Positions 31,106 to 41,832 of a stretch of 64,000 bases of DNA are shown piece after piece (the stretch's first letter is position 1; every line of letters begins with the position of its first letter). The notes beneath the pieces are model-generated. The model saw only the letters and a program-made list of their open reading frames with translations. It did no database searches and was not told the origin of the DNA. Source of the DNA: Arenivirga flava (GTDB lineage: Bacteria; Actinomycetota; Actinomycetes; Actinomycetales; Microbacteriaceae); assembly GCF_030161575.1 (NCBI RefSeq), contig NZ_BSUL01000001.1:2399809-2463808 (forward strand), written 5' to 3'. The position numbers and the translations under genes were made by a program.

Positions 31106-34100
31106 ATGCACCGCCCTGCCCGCGCCATCCGCTTCGCCGCCATCGTCACCCTCTCCCTCGGCCTGGTCGCGGCCTCATCGCCCGCCGCCGCCGCGCCGAC
31201 GGCGCCGCCCACCGCGGCTGTCGCGTCCACCGAGCCGGCCGAGCCGGCCGAGCCGCCCGCCGCGCCGGCCGACCCGGCCGACCCGGCCAACCCGCCCGCG
31301 CGCGGCTCGGGATCAGAGCCGGTGGAGGAGCCCTTCACCCCCGAGCAGCTGCTCGAGCCGGCCGGCGGCGGGCTGCCCGGCGGCGGGCTGCCCGGCGGCG
31401 GGCTGCCCGGCATCGAGCCGTCCCGCACCGACCTCGAGCAGCCGACGGCCGAGGTGGCCGCGGGCAACGTGACGGTGATCGTGCAGCTGGACGAGGGCGT
31501 CGGGCTGCCGTGGTGGCGCACCCTCTTCGGCGCGAGTGACGAGGCGCGCCACGATCACGTGCGCGAGCGCATCGCGGCCCTCGTCGAGGCGCTGCCCGAC
31601 GAGCTGCCCTACGAGAACGCTGCGTCGCAGGAGGGCGCTCCCGTCTACGAGCCCGAGTTCGCCGAGGTGGCCGACTTCACCGAGGCGCTCGACGGCTTCG
31701 CGGTCACCGTGCCCGCGGCGCTGCTGCCCGACATCGACGAGCTGGAGGGCGTGCGCACCGCCTTCGTCGAGCGCGTGCTCGAGGTGCCGGTCGCGCAGAG
31801 CAGCGATGCGGCTCTCAGCAACGCCGCGGCGCTGGCCATGATGCGCGCGGACGAGGTCGAGCTGCGGGGCGAGGGGCAGGTCGTCGCGGTCATCGACTCG
31901 GGCCTCGATGTCGAGCACGAGGCCTTCTCCGGGCCGCTCGACGAGGCGACGCTGGGGCTCACGGCCGACGCGGCGGAGTCCCTCGTCGAACGGCTCGGTC
32001 GCGGCGCCTTCGTCGGCGCGAAGCTGCCCTTCGTGCACGACTACGCCGACGGCGACACCGATGTCGTGCCGCGCGGCTCCGCGGGCTCGGATCATGGCAC
32101 GCACGTCGCGGGCATCGTCGGGGCGAACGCCGGCGAGATCCGCGGCACCGCTCCGGCCGCCCAGCTGCTCATCATGAAGGTCGCCAGCGACGTGACCGGG
32201 GGCATCCCCGACTCGGCCCTGCTCGCAGCGCTCGACGACGCGGCCGCGATCGGACCCGACGCCGTCAACCTGTCGCTCGGCGTCGACGCGGGCCTGGCCG
32301 ACCCGGCGGGAACGGTCTACAGCGAGGTCTACGCGCAGCTCGCCGCGCGCGGCATCACGGTCAACGCGGCGGCCGGCAACGCCGGCAGCGCCTCGCAGGG
32401 CAACCTCGGCGGGCGTGATCTGCCGTTCGCCTCCGATCCGGACAACGCGACGGTCTCCGAACCCGCCGCCTACCCGTCCGTGCTCGCCGTGGCGAGCGTG
32501 GACGAGACGGAGCCGCTGCGCGCGTTCGGCGGTCCCGGTGGACGGAGCATCGGCTGGCTGCCCGCACAGGGTGCCGCCGGCCAGGCGGTGGCCGACTTCG
32601 GCGCGCTCGCGGAGGGCGACTACCCGGCCGTCGACGCCGGGTACGGCAGCGAGTCCGACGGCACCGCGCTGCTCGAGCGCCACCCGGACGGGCTGCGGGA
32701 CTCGATCGTGCTCATCGAGCGCGGAGGCGAGGGGGCGGACGGCCAGCGCCTCAGCTTCGAGGCGAAGCTGCGTAACGTCGAGGCGGCCGCGCCGGCCGCG
32801 GTGCTCTTCATCGACGACGAGGCGTGGATCTCGGCGCCGCGGGCGCCCGGCATCGAGCTGGACACCATCCCGGCGGCGATCGTCTCGCCCGAGGACGGTG
32901 CTGCGCTGCGCGCGGGCGGCCCGATCGCCATCCGTCCCGGCCTGACGGTCGACCCCGAGTGGAACGCGACGCCGAGCGACTTCTCGAGCTGGGGCGTCGC
33001 GCCCGACCTCACCCTCAAGCCCGAGGTCTCCGCGCCGGGCGGCGGGATCCGGTCCGCCCTCATCGGCGGAGGGTACGGCGACCTCAGCGGCACCTCGATG
33101 GCCGCGCCGCAGCTCGCCGGCCTCTCCGCGCTCGTGCGCCAGCGTCTGGAACGGTACGAGGCGTTCGGATCGCTCGACGAGGCCGAGCGCAGTGCGGCGG
33201 TGACGCAGCTGCTCATGGGCACCGCGCATCCGATCCCCGGCGGCGACGGCGTGCTCGTCTCGCCCCGCAAGCAGGGTGCCGGGCTCGTCGACGCCGTCGC
33301 GGCGACGACGGGCACGGTGCTGCCGAGCGTGGTGGGCGCCGTCGAGGCGTCGCGGCCCAAGGCCGATCTCGGCGACGGCACGCAGGGCTGGGACTTCTCG
33401 GTGCGCCTGCAGAACCTCGGTGCACGGGCCCAGACCTTCGCGATCGACGCTTCGGCGCTGTCGGAGCGGATCGAGGACGGCTTCCTGCAGCAGCGCTCGC
33501 AGGAGTGGACCGACCGTGGCATCGACCTCGCCTTCGGCGGTGACGCCGAGGGCTCCGGAGCGGATGCGTCCGTGACCGTCGCCGCCGGAGCGACGGCGAC
33601 CGTGAGCGTCGAGGTGTCGATCGGCGCCGCCTTCCGAGACTTCGTCGCCGAGCAGGCCCCCAACGGGGCCTTCGTCGAGGGCTTCGTGCTGCTCGACGCG
33701 CAGGACGGTGTCGACCTCTCGGTGCCGTTCCTCGGCTTCCACGGCGACTGGTCGGCGGTGCCCGTCTTCGACCGACCGCTGTGGGAGGGCGGCGCGCATC
33801 AGTACGGCACCGCGCTCGTCAGCAGCAGCACCGGCATGCCGCTGGGCCTGAATCCGCTCGACCCCCTCGTGCTGGGAGGAGCGATCGACCCGGCCGCGAT
33901 CGATCCCGAGCGCTTCGTGGTCTCCGACGCATCGTTCGGCTCGGCGCCGAACCGGATGCAGCCGGTCACCGGAACGCTCCGCTCGCTCGAGCGCCTGCGC
34001 TACGACTACCGCGCCGCGGACGGCACCGCCGTGCGCAGCTGGCAGTACGACGACGCCTACAAGTCGCTGCTCGACCAGCGCAGCTCGGCGATGCAGTACG

Positions 34101-37100
34101 TCGAGGCGAAGCTGGGCGCCCCGTACTTCGACGGGCTCGACGAGCAGGGGCGGCAGGTGCCAGACGGCGAGTACGTGCTCGAGCAGACCGCGCTCACCGC
34201 CGGCGCCGAGGGCGCCGAGCAGTCGCAGCGGTTCGCCTTCCGCTACGACACGGTCGGGCCGCGCATCGAGGACCTGAGCGTCGACGAGGTGGACGGCGTC
34301 CAGACGGTGAGCTTCACGGCGACCGACGACACGTGGCTCTCCGCCATCGACTTCCACGATCCGACGTTCGGCGGCTGGTTCCACCGCGTGCTCGCGGGCG
34401 AGCCCGAGCTGCGGGAGGACGGCTCGCGCAGCTACCGCTTCGCCGTGCCGATGAGCGAACTGCAGCAGTCGTGGAACGACATGGGCGGCGAGGGCGCAGT
34501 GCCCACGGCGGTGCCGCTGTTCGCCTGGGACTACGGTCTGAACGCCAGCACGCGCAGCACCGTGGAGCTGCGCCCCACCCCGGTGAGCAGCGTCACGGTC
34601 GCTCCGTCGGAGCTGGAGCTCGTACCCGGTCAGCTGCGGCAGCTGACGGTATCCTTCGAGCCGAGCGACGCCACCGCCACCGACCTGGTCTGGAGCAGCT
34701 CCGACGAGACGGTGGCCACGGTGTCGCCGAGCGGTCGGGTGAGCGCGCAGGGGGCAGGCGAGACGGTCGTCGAGGCGCGCACCGAGTCCGGCGCGACCGC
34801 TCGCAGCCTCGTGCGGGTCGCGGCGGTGGCGGATGCGGTCGGCATGGTCCTCTCGGAGGACGTGATCGACGTGCCCTTCGGCGGGACCGCGGACGTCGCC
34901 GCGATGACCGCATCCGCTCTCGACGGCCGCGAGGTGGTCTGGACGAGCGCGGACGAGCGGATCGTCACGGTCGAGGCCCGCGGCGACGGCCGCGAGGCCG
35001 TGCTGCGCAGCGGCGCCGCCACGGGCGAGGCCACGGTCACCGCGCGGTCGGAGACGGCGGCCGGGCGCGTGGTGGAGGCCACGGCGACGATCCGCGTGCG
35101 ACAGGCCGACTACGCCGACTTCGTCATCGACGCCGAGGGTGTGCTGCTCGACTACCGCGGCACGAGCCAGTTCGTGACCGTGCCGGGCGACGTGGTCGGC
35201 ATCGCCGACAACGCCTTCCGTGAACGCCGAGCGGCGACCGTGCACGTGCCGGCGGGGGTCGAGTGGATCGGAGACGACGTGTTCCGCGACATGCCCGCGC
35301 TGCGGCAGCTGACGTTCGAGGACACCGACGAGCATCCGAGCCGGCTGCAGCGCGTGGGTGCGAACCTCATCCATCGCACCCTGCGGATGACCGAGGTGGA
35401 GCTGCCGCGCTCGGTGACCGAGGTCGGTGCCGGCGCCTTCTCGGTCTCCACGGTGCAGCGGGTCTCGCTGCCCGCCGGGGTGACCCGGCTGAGCGCCGAC
35501 CTGTTCTCGCAGTCCGCGCAGCTGCGCGAGGTGCGGGTCTCGGATGCGGTGGTTGAGATCGAGCGCAACGCCTTCCTCACGACGCCGTCGCTCAGCGCAC
35601 TGACCCTGATCGACGCGGAGACGGGCGAGGAGGGAACCGGGCTGCCCCGTGCGCTCACGACCATCGGCGACAGCGCCTTCTCCGGGTCGGGCCTCGCCGA
35701 GGTCCACCTCCCCGATGGCGTGCGCAGCATCGGCGACTTCGCCTTCGCCCTGGTGCCCGCGTCGCGGATCGAGCTGAACGACGGTCTCGAGCGGATCGGA
35801 GCCGGCGCGCTGCAGAGCACGCGCGTCACCGACCTGGTCGTGCCCGACTCGGTGACGGAGGTGGGCCGGCAGGCCTTCGGCGGCATGGCCTCGCTCCGCA
35901 CGGCGCACATCGGCGACCGCGTCGGGGCCGGCGATCTCGTCACCGCGTTCACCCGCACCCCGTCGTTGCGATCGATCACCGTGGACGACGATGCGCTGCA
36001 CTACGCGGTCGTCGATGGTGCGCTGCTCGACGCGCAGCGGGAGCTGCTGGTGGCCCTGCCCGCGGCCCTGCCGGTCGAGGACGGCCGCTACCGGGTGCCG
36101 GACGGCGTCCGGGAGATCGTCGAGGAGGCCCTGCTCGCCTCGCCGCTGCGGTCCGTCGAGCTGCCGGACTCCCTGCGCGTCGTCGGCCCGAGCGCGTTCG
36201 CCGGTGCCGCCCTCGAGCGACTCGATCTGCCGGAGGCGTTCGAGCGCATCGAGCGCAGCGCGTTCAGCAGCAACGGTGCGCTGGCGAGGGTGGATCTCGG
36301 CGGAACAGTCGCGATCGGCGGCTCGGCCTTCGACTTCGCGCAGTCGCTCACCGAGCTCGATCTGCGCCCCGATCTGCAGCGGCTGACCTCCATCGGCGAT
36401 CGCGCGTTCGGCAACGTCCCGCTGGTCTCGGTCGTGCTGCCGGACTCGGTCTCGTCGCTGGGCGATCTCGCGTTCGCCAACAACCCCGCCCTGCGCGAGG
36501 TGCATCTCGGTGCGGGGCTCACCGAGCTGCGGATGGGCGCGTTCACGGGCTCGAACGGCTTCTCGACACTCACCGTGTCGGAGCGCAACCCGGTCTTCCG
36601 AGCCGACCGCAACGTGCTCTACGGCACGCTCGACGACGGGCAGCACCTCGTGCTGTCGCTGCCGACGAACAGCTTCGCCGAGTACGAGGTGCTCCCCGGA
36701 ACGGTGCAGATCGACGCCCAGGCCTTCCGCAACCACGCCTCGCTGGAGCGGGTCGTACTGCCGGAGGGACTGCTGCGCCTCGGTGTCGGAGCCTTCAACA
36801 ACACCGCGAAGCTGCGCGAGGTGGTGTTCCCCGACAGCCTGGAGCACGTCGACGGCTTCTACACCACCGGACTCGACACCGTCATGCTCGGCGATCGGGT
36901 GCGCTCGGTGGTGAGCGGCGCGTTCATGGGCAGGATGCCGGAGCGGCTCGTGCTGCGCGGCGGGCAGGACGCCTCCTTCGCCGACTCGATGGACTTCTTC
37001 GAAACCAGGCAGCGCAGCGCCTTCTTCGGCGAGGGCGTGCGCGAGGTGCGCTACTCCTACGGCGCGCTGCCCGAGGTGCTCGTGCTGCCCTCGACGCTGC

Positions 37101-38425
37101 GCACGCTGCAGCTGTCCACCTACGCGGCCGACGCCAGCGGGGTGCGACTCCACGTCGCCGGCGGCCCGCACACCCCGGCGTGGGCCGTGGCGGAGGCGGC
37201 GCTGCTCGAGCGCGGACTCGACCCGACGACCCAGCTGCTGCCCTACAAGCCGCTGACCGCGACCGTGCTGGCGGAGGGTCCGTTCCAGCGCGGAGCCAGC
37301 GTGCCGACCACCGTGCTCGTCGACGGCGGGGTGCCCCGGGAGCGTCAGCTGCGACTGCTCGAGGTCGGCGCCGACGGCAGCCAGCGCGTGCTGCAGGACT
37401 GGACGGATGCGGCGGAGCTCGCCCCGTCGGCGGCAGTCGGCGAGCGCATGGCCGCCCTCGCGGACGAACCGCAGCCGGGTCTCGGCATCCGCTTCGACTG
37501 GACGGTGCCGGCCGACGGCGCCTCCCTGCGCGCCGAGGCCCGCGACACGACCCTCCTGACGGCCGGCGCCCAGCTGCGCGTCGCCGCTCCGGAACTGCAG
37601 CTCGATCTCGACGGTTCGGTGACCCGGGTCGTCGCGGGCGAGCCGGCCCCGACCTACACGGTGCGCGCGGCAGCGCCCGTGGACGGCGGCGCGCTGAGCC
37701 AGCAGTGGTTCCTCGACGGCGAGGCCGTCGAGGGCGCGACCGGCGAGTCCTTCACCCCGGCCGGGCTGACGACGGGACGGCACCGCATCCATGCCGTCGT
37801 CTCGTCCAGCGTCGACGGGCTCGTCTCGAGGACGGTCAGCCGCCCCGCCTTCGTCGAGGTGCTGCAGGGCGCCGGGACGCCGGTCTTCGGGTCGAGTGAG
37901 CCGAGCGAGGCGCGCTACCGCGTCGGCGACGCGCCGCTCGCGCTGCGCGCCGACGCCACCGCGCCCGACGGCGGCGTACTGCGCTACCAGTGGCTGCTCG
38001 ACGGGCAGCCGATCGACGGCGCCACCCTGCCCGAGCTGCTGCCGGCGACGGATGCGGAGGGTCGTCGCAGCTACACCGTGGTCGTCACGAACGTGCTCGG
38101 CGGGTCGTCCGCGTCGGCGACCGGTCCGGAGCAGGTCGTCGTGGTGGAGCCGTCCCCGGTCGTCGCGCCGCCGACCGGGCCCGCGGAGCCCGGCGCGCCC
38201 GCCGGGCCGAGCCGGCCCGACACCGCACGGCAGCCGTCGGTCGCGCAGCCGGAGCGGTCGGAGGGCTCGGAGCGGATCGATCGCGCGGATGCGGGTGCGC
38301 CCGCCGAGCGCCTCACCCGCACCGGCGCATCCGCTCTGCCCGCCCTCGCCGTGGCCGGGGTCCTGCTCCTCGCGGGGGTCGCGGTGCTCGCGGTCGGCGT
38401 ACGGCGCCGGCGCACCCTGGACTGA
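31106..38425 (+). CDS. Giant secreted subtilase with BspA-type leucine-rich repeats and sortase-like anchor
   Basis: 2,439 residues. A signal peptide (1-30) precedes a Pro/Glu/Ala-rich linker and GGLPG repeats. An S8 protease domain follows with all three catalytic residues: Asp264 (VIDSGLD), His330 (DHGTHVAG) and Ser664 (GTSMAAPQ). A PA-like insert lies at about 490-610. C5a-peptidase/lactocepin-like beta domains run to about 1150 (VPFLGFHGDWSAVPVFD). Two Big_2-type Ig domains (about 1157-1335) and a long array of LRR_5 repeats (about 1335-2010, LPDSVxxIGxxAF pattern) come next. Two more Ig-like domains end in LTRTG (2403-2407), one membrane helix and an RRRR tail, a sortase signal variant. 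Cell-surface protease/adhesin under an iron box. Confidence 0.9.
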   Translation: MHRPARAIRFAAIVTLSLGLVAASSPAAAAPTAPPTAAVASTEPAEPAEPPAAPADPADPANPPARGSGSEPVEEPFTPEQLLEPAGGGLPGGGLPGGGLPGIEPSRTDLEQPTAEVAAGNVTVIVQLDEGVGLPWWRTLFGASDEARHDHVRERIAALVEALPDELPYENAASQEGAPVYEPEFAEVADFTEALDGFAVTVPAALLPDIDELEGVRTAFVERVLEVPVAQSSDAALSNAAALAMMRADEVELRGEGQVVAVIDSGLDVEHEAFSGPLDEATLGLTADAAESLVERLGRGAFVGAKLPFVHDYADGDTDVVPRGSAGSDHGTHVAGIVGANAGEIRGTAPAAQLLIMKVASDVTGGIPDSALLAALDDAAAIGPDAVNLSLGVDAGLADPAGTVYSEVYAQLAARGITVNAAAGNAGSASQGNLGGRDLPFASDPDNATVSEPAAYPSVLAVASVDETEPLRAFGGPGGRSIGWLPAQGAAGQAVADFGALAEGDYPAVDAGYGSESDGTALLERHPDGLRDSIVLIERGGEGADGQRLSFEAKLRNVEAAAPAAVLFIDDEAWISAPRAPGIELDTIPAAIVSPEDGAALRAGGPIAIRPGLTVDPEWNATPSDFSSWGVAPDLTLKPEVSAPGGGIRSALIGGGYGDLSGTSMAAPQLAGLSALVRQRLERYEAFGSLDEAERSAAVTQLLMGTAHPIPGGDGVLVSPRKQGAGLVDAVAATTGTVLPSVVGAVEASRPKADLGDGTQGWDFSVRLQNLGARAQTFAIDASALSERIEDGFLQQRSQEWTDRGIDLAFGGDAEGSGADASVTVAAGATATVSVEVSIGAAFRDFVAEQAPNGAFVEGFVLLDAQDGVDLSVPFLGFHGDWSAVPVFDRPLWEGGAHQYGTALVSSSTGMPLGLNPLDPLVLGGAIDPAAIDPERFVVSDASFGSAPNRMQPVTGTLRSLERLRYDYRAADGTAVRSWQYDDAYKSLLDQRSSAMQYVEAKLGAPYFDGLDEQGRQVPDGEYVLEQTALTAGAEGAEQSQRFAFRYDTVGPRIEDLSVDEVDGVQTVSFTATDDTWLSAIDFHDPTFGGWFHRVLAGEPELREDGSRSYRFAVPMSELQQSWNDMGGEGAVPTAVPLFAWDYGLNASTRSTVELRPTPVSSVTVAPSELELVPGQLRQLTVSFEPSDATATDLVWSSSDETVATVSPSGRVSAQGAGETVVEARTESGATARSLVRVAAVADAVGMVLSEDVIDVPFGGTADVAAMTASALDGREVVWTSADERIVTVEARGDGREAVLRSGAATGEATVTARSETAAGRVVEATATIRVRQADYADFVIDAEGVLLDYRGTSQFVTVPGDVVGIADNAFRERRAATVHVPAGVEWIGDDVFRDMPALRQLTFEDTDEHPSRLQRVGANLIHRTLRMTEVELPRSVTEVGAGAFSVSTVQRVSLPAGVTRLSADLFSQSAQLREVRVSDAVVEIERNAFLTTPSLSALTLIDAETGEEGTGLPRALTTIGDSAFSGSGLAEVHLPDGVRSIGDFAFALVPASRIELNDGLERIGAGALQSTRVTDLVVPDSVTEVGRQAFGGMASLRTAHIGDRVGAGDLVTAFTRTPSLRSITVDDDALHYAVVDGALLDAQRELLVALPAALPVEDGRYRVPDGVREIVEEALLASPLRSVELPDSLRVVGPSAFAGAALERLDLPEAFERIERSAFSSNGALARVDLGGTVAIGGSAFDFAQSLTELDLRPDLQRLTSIGDRAFGNVPLVSVVLPDSVSSLGDLAFANNPALREVHLGAGLTELRMGAFTGSNGFSTLTVSERNPVFRADRNVLYGTLDDGQHLVLSLPTNSFAEYEVLPGTVQIDAQAFRNHASLERVVLPEGLLRLGVGAFNNTAKLREVVFPDSLEHVDGFYTTGLDTVMLGDRVRSVVSGAFMGRMPERLVLRGGQDASFADSMDFFETRQRSAFFGEGVREVRYSYGALPEVLVLPSTLRTLQLSTYAADASGVRLHVAGGPHTPAWAVAEAALLERGLDPTTQLLPYKPLTATVLAEGPFQRGASVPTTVLVDGGVPRERQLRLLEVGADGSQRVLQDWTDAAELAPSAAVGERMAALADEPQPGLGIRFDWTVPADGASLRAEARDTTLLTAGAQLRVAAPELQLDLDGSVTRVVAGEPAPTYTVRAAAPVDGGALSQQWFLDGEAVEGATGESFTPAGLTTGRHRIHAVVSSSVDGLVSRTVSRPAFVEVLQGAGTPVFGSSEPSEARYRVGDAPLALRADATAPDGGVLRYQWLLDGQPIDGATLPELLPATDAEGRRSYTVVVTNVLGGSSASATGPEQVVVVEPSPVVAPPTGPAEPGAPAGPSRPDTARQPSVAQPERSEGSERIDRADAGAPAERLTRTGASALPALAVAGVLLLAGVAVLAVGVRRRRTLD

Positions 38426-38430
38426 GCCGG

Positions 38431-38467
38431 CTGCGGCCGACGGGATCACGGGGCCCGTCGGCCGCAG
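38431..38467. terminator. Convergent terminator after the subtilase
   Basis: Perfect 14-bp stem (38431-38444 with 38454-38467) and a 9-nt loop, five bases after the subtilase stop and just before the stop of the opposing kinase gene. Confidence 0.8.
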
Positions 38468-38473
38468 CGCGGT

Positions 38474-39462
38474 TCAGGCCGTCGGCGACGCCAGCGGCAC
38501 CATCACGCGCAGGGCGCCCTCGTCGATCCAGGACCTCACGGCGACGGCGACGCCCATCCCGTCGCCGTCGAGCTGGAACTCCTGGGCCTCCTCGACGCGG
38601 AGCGTGATGTCGCGCCCGCGCAGGCTCGTCACCGAGCGCACGTCCTGGTTCAGGTCGATGAGCCGGCGACCGGCGGCGCTCCTGCGCAGCACGCCGTTCT
38701 CGAAAACGAGCTTGTTCCACACCTTGACCCACCCGAGCGGCCCTCCGGGCGCAGGGCCACGATGTCGAGGATGCCGTCGTCCGGTCGCGCATCGGGCATG
38801 AGCAGGATGCCGCCGGGCAGCAGCCCGCAGTTGCCGAGCAGCACCGTGTGCACGCGCATGCTCCTGGTCGTGCGGCCGTCGACGCTGTACTGCATCCGCA
38901 CCGGATGCAGCTCGGCGAGCGCGCGCACGCCGCCGTCGATGTAGGCGAGCCAGCCGACCCGCTTCTTGAGGCGCTCGTCGGTCTTGGCGATCATCTTCGC
39001 GTCGAGGCCGAAACCGGCCATGACGGTGTACAGATGCTCGGTGCGGCTGCCGTCCGGGTGCTCGATGCGGGCGATGCCGGCGTCGATGGTCCGCTCCCGA
39101 CCGCCGAAGGCGATCGCCACGGCGTTCTCGGGGTTGCCGGGCTTGAAATCGAGGTTGCGGGCGAGCAGATTGCCGGTGCCCGCGGGGACCAGGCCGAGCG
39201 CCGCATCCGTCCCGCGCACGCCCTCGGCGACCGCGCGCACGGTGCCGTCGCCGCCCGCCGCGATGACGAGCTCGGCGCCGTCGGCGACCGCCTGCCGCGC
39301 CGGACCCTGCCCCGCGTCCTCGACGCTGGTCTCGTACCAGCGGCTCTCGCCCCAGCCGTACTCGACCTCGGCCTCGGCGACGGCGGTGCGCAGCTTGCCG
39401 AGGTCGACCTTGACGGGGTTGAACACGACGCCCGCCCTGCGGGCTGCGACAGGCTGCGACAT
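38474..39462 (-). CDS. Diacylglycerol/lipid kinase family protein, single frameshift
   Basis: About 329 residues after repair, DAGK catalytic fold as in DgkB and YegS. GVVFNPVK opens the domain, AAGGDGTVRAVAEG is the nucleotide-binding GGDGT motif, VPAGTGNLLARNL follows, and AGFGLDAKM and PDDGILDIVALRPEG lie further on. The frame shifts at a short C run (38741-38743 on the plus strand); adding one base joins LRPEG to PLGWVKVWNKLVFENG. The C-terminal DGDGMG motif is intact. It phosphorylates diacylglycerol or a related lipid at the membrane. It is divergent from serS. Confidence 0.85.
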
Positions 39463-39523
39463 ACGCCGAACCTAGTGGACCCGGCACCCGCGGTGGCTGG
39501 ATGCGCGACGGTAGGCTGGGCGG

Positions 39524-40789
39524 GTGATCGATCCGCAGCTGCTCCGCGACGACCCCGACCGCCTCCGCCGCTCGCAGGAGGCCCGCCAGGACTCCGTGGA
39601 GCTCGTCGATCGGGCGCTCGCGGCCGACCAGGAGCGCCGCAGCGCCATCACCGCCTTCGAGACGCTGCGCGCCGAGCAGAACGCCTTCGGCAAGACGGTC
39701 GCCAAGGCGCCCAAGGAGGAGAAGCAGGCGCTCGTCGCGCAGGCGCAGCAGCTGGCCGCGCAGGTCAAGGCGGCGCAGGCCGCGGCCGGCGAGGCCGAGA
39801 CCGCCTTCGCCGAGATCGTCGGCGCCATCGGCAACCCCATCATCGACGGGGTGCCGGCCGGCGGCGAGGAGTCCTTCGAGGTGCTGCGCCACGTCGGCGA
39901 CAAGCGGGAGTACGACTTCGAGCCGAAGGACCACGTGGAGATCGCCGAGGCGATCAAGGCCTTCGACCTGGCCCGCGGCGTGAAGGTCAGCGGCTCGCGC
40001 TTCTACTTCCTCACCGGCATCGGCGCGCGCCTCGAGCTCGCGCTCATGAACATGGCGCTCGATCTCGCGCTGCGCGAGGGCTTCACCCCGCTCATCACCC
40101 CCACGCTCGTGCGCCCCGAGGTCATGGCCGGCACCGGCTTCCTCGGCAAGCACGCCGACGAGATCTACCATCTGCCGGCCGACGACCTCTACCTCACCGG
40201 CACCAGCGAGGTCGCGCTCGCGGGCTTCCACGCGGACGAGATCCTCGACCTCGAGCAGGGCCCGCTGCGCTACGCCGGCTGGAGCACCTGCTACCGCCGC
40301 GAGGCCGGCAGCCACGGCAAGGACAACCGCGGCATCCTGCGCGTGCACCAGTTCAACAAGCTGGAGATGTTCACCTACGTCAAGCCCGAGGACGCCGAGG
40401 CCGAGCACCTGCGCCTCGTGGGCTGGCAGGAGCAGATGCTGCAGGCCTGCGAGCTGCACTACCGCGTGATCGACGTGGCCGCCGGCGACCTCGGATCGAG
40501 CGCCGCCCGCAAGTACGACATCGAGGCCTGGGTGCCGACGCAGGGCGCGTACCGGGAGCTGACCTCGACGAGCAACTGCACCACCTACCAGGCCCGCCGC
40601 CTCGACATCCGCCACCGCGGGGAGTCCGGCAAGACGAGCCCCGTCGCGACGCTCAACGGCACGCTGGCGACCACCCGCTGGATCGTCGCCATCCTCGAGA
40701 CCCATCAGCAGGAGGACGGCTCGGTGCGCGTGCCCGAGGCGCTGCGCCCCTACCTCGGCGGCCTCGAGGTCATCGAGCCGGTGCGATGA
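39524..40789 (+). CDS. serS: Seryl-tRNA synthetase
   Basis: 421-residue class II synthetase. An N-terminal coiled-coil arm (about 30-105) binds the long variable arm of tRNA-Ser. The catalytic domain carries [15 protein letters not shown], motif 2 ([28 protein letters not shown]) and motif 3 ([16 protein letters not shown]). The GTG start is preceded by TAGGCT at a six-base distance with no ribosome-binding site, so the mRNA is leaderless. The stop overlaps the next ATG by four bases. One of its substrates, tRNA-Ser(TGA), lies 0.9 kb downstream. Confidence 0.97.
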   Translation: MIDPQLLRDDPDRLRRSQEARQDSVELVDRALAADQERRSAITAFETLRAEQNAFGKTVAKAPKEEKQALVAQAQQLAAQVKAAQAAAGEAETAFAEIVGAIGNPIIDGVPAGGEESFEVLRHVGDKREYDFEPKDHVEIAEAIKAFDLARGVKVSGSRFYFLTGIGARLELALMNMALDLALREGFTPLITPTLVRPEVMAGTGFLGKHADEIYHLPADDLYLTGTSEVALAGFHADEILDLEQGPLRYAGWSTCYRREAGSHGKDNRGILRVHQFNKLEMFTYVKPEDAEAEHLRLVGWQEQMLQACELHYRVIDVAAGDLGSSAARKYDIEAWVPTQGAYRELTSTSNCTTYQARRLDIRHRGESGKTSPVATLNGTLATTRWIVAILETHQQEDGSVRVPEALRPYLGGLEVIEPVR

Positions 40790-41604
40790 GCCCGGCGACC
40801 GACGCCGAGCGCTGGCTCATCGCCCTCGACATCGACGGCACGATCCTGCAGAGCGACGGCACCATCACCGACGCCGTCATCGAGCAGGTGGGGCGGATGC
40901 GCGACGCCGGTCACGAGGTCATGCTCGCCACCGGCCGCGGCGTGGGCATGACCCTGCCGATCCTCGACCGGCTCGGCCTCCTCTCGCAGCACGTGGTATG
41001 CGCGAACGGCGCGATCACCCTCAAGCGGGATGCGGACGCGCCGATGGGCTGGTCCCGTCACCGCGTCGAGACCTTCGACCCGACCGGCGCCCTCGACGCC
41101 ACCCGCGTCGTGCTGGAGCAGGCGCACTTCGCGATCGAGGACGAGCGCGGCTTCGCCCTCTACACCGGCGACTTCCCGGCCGGCAGCCTGGGCGAGGACA
41201 GCCGGCAGGTCGAGTTCGAGGAGCTCTACGGCGTTCGGGCCACCCGCCTGGTCGTGTACTCGCCCGACCACGACGAGGAGGAGTTCCTGCACGTCGTCGA
41301 GGGTCTCGGCCTGCACCAGGTGGCCTACAACGTCGGCTGGACCGCCTGGCTCGACATCGCCCCCGAGGGCGTCGACAAGGCGAGCGCGCTCGAGCAGGTG
41401 CGCGCCGATCTGGGCATCCCGCGCGAGCGCTGCCTGGCGATCGGCGACGGGCGCAACGACATCGAGATGCTCGCCTGGGCGGCCGAGCACGGGCGCGGGG
41501 TCGCCATGGGCAACGCCCCCGCCGAGGTCGTGGCCGCGGCGAGCGAGCAGACCGGCACCGAGTTCGAGGACGGCGTCGCGCAGGTCTTCGCCGCCTGGCG
41601 CTGA
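40786..41604 (+). CDS. HAD-family phosphatase, Cof type
   Basis: 272-residue HAD hydrolase of the Cof/IIB group. Motif I is ALDIDGTIL (nucleophile and acid Asp), motif II Thr is in MLATGRG, motif III Lys is [11 protein letters not shown] and motif IV is [11 protein letters not shown]. The C2 cap lies between motifs II and III. It overlaps serS by four bases and is translationally coupled to it. Such enzymes dephosphorylate small metabolites such as sugar phosphates or nucleotides; the substrate is not identifiable here. Confidence 0.9.
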   Translation: MSPATDAERWLIALDIDGTILQSDGTITDAVIEQVGRMRDAGHEVMLATGRGVGMTLPILDRLGLLSQHVVCANGAITLKRDADAPMGWSRHRVETFDPTGALDATRVVLEQAHFAIEDERGFALYTGDFPAGSLGEDSRQVEFEELYGVRATRLVVYSPDHDEEEFLHVVEGLGLHQVAYNVGWTAWLDIAPEGVDKASALEQVRADLGIPRERCLAIGDGRNDIEMLAWAAEHGRGVAMGNAPAEVVAAASEQTGTEFEDGVAQVFAAWR

Positions 41605-41683
41605 TCCGGCCGAGGGCCGTGCGCGAGCCCTGCTCGCGTACACTCGTCGCAGCGTCGCGCCCGCGCGCGTCGCGCACCATCCG

Positions 41684-41768
41684 GGAGGGCTGTCCGAGCG
41701 GCCGAAGGATCTGGTCTTGAAAACCAGTGGGCAGCAATGCCCCGTGGGTTCGAATCCCACGCCCTCCG
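41684..41768 (+). tRNA. tRNA-Ser(TGA)
   Basis: 85 nt. The acceptor stem GGAGGGC/GCCCTCC closes the molecule. Anticodon stem CTGGT/ACCAG encloses loop CTTGAAA, anticodon TGA. A long variable arm (GGGCAGCAATGCCC) and T arm GTGGGTTCGAATCCCAC follow. No encoded CCA. A TACACT -10 box lies at about 41638-41643. Confidence 0.97.
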
Positions 41769-41832
41769 CTGCACCAGTCAGAACGACGCCCGCACGGCGC
41801 GAACCCCGACGCCGGAGAGGACGCAACGCACG

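Noticed and set aside
31313-38449. A 2,378-codon open frame on the strand opposite the giant subtilase, and similar long antisense frames elsewhere
   Set aside because: High GC removes stop codons from antisense frames. These have Arg/Gly/His-rich low-complexity translations, no start signals and no recognisable domains, while the opposite strand encodes clear proteins.
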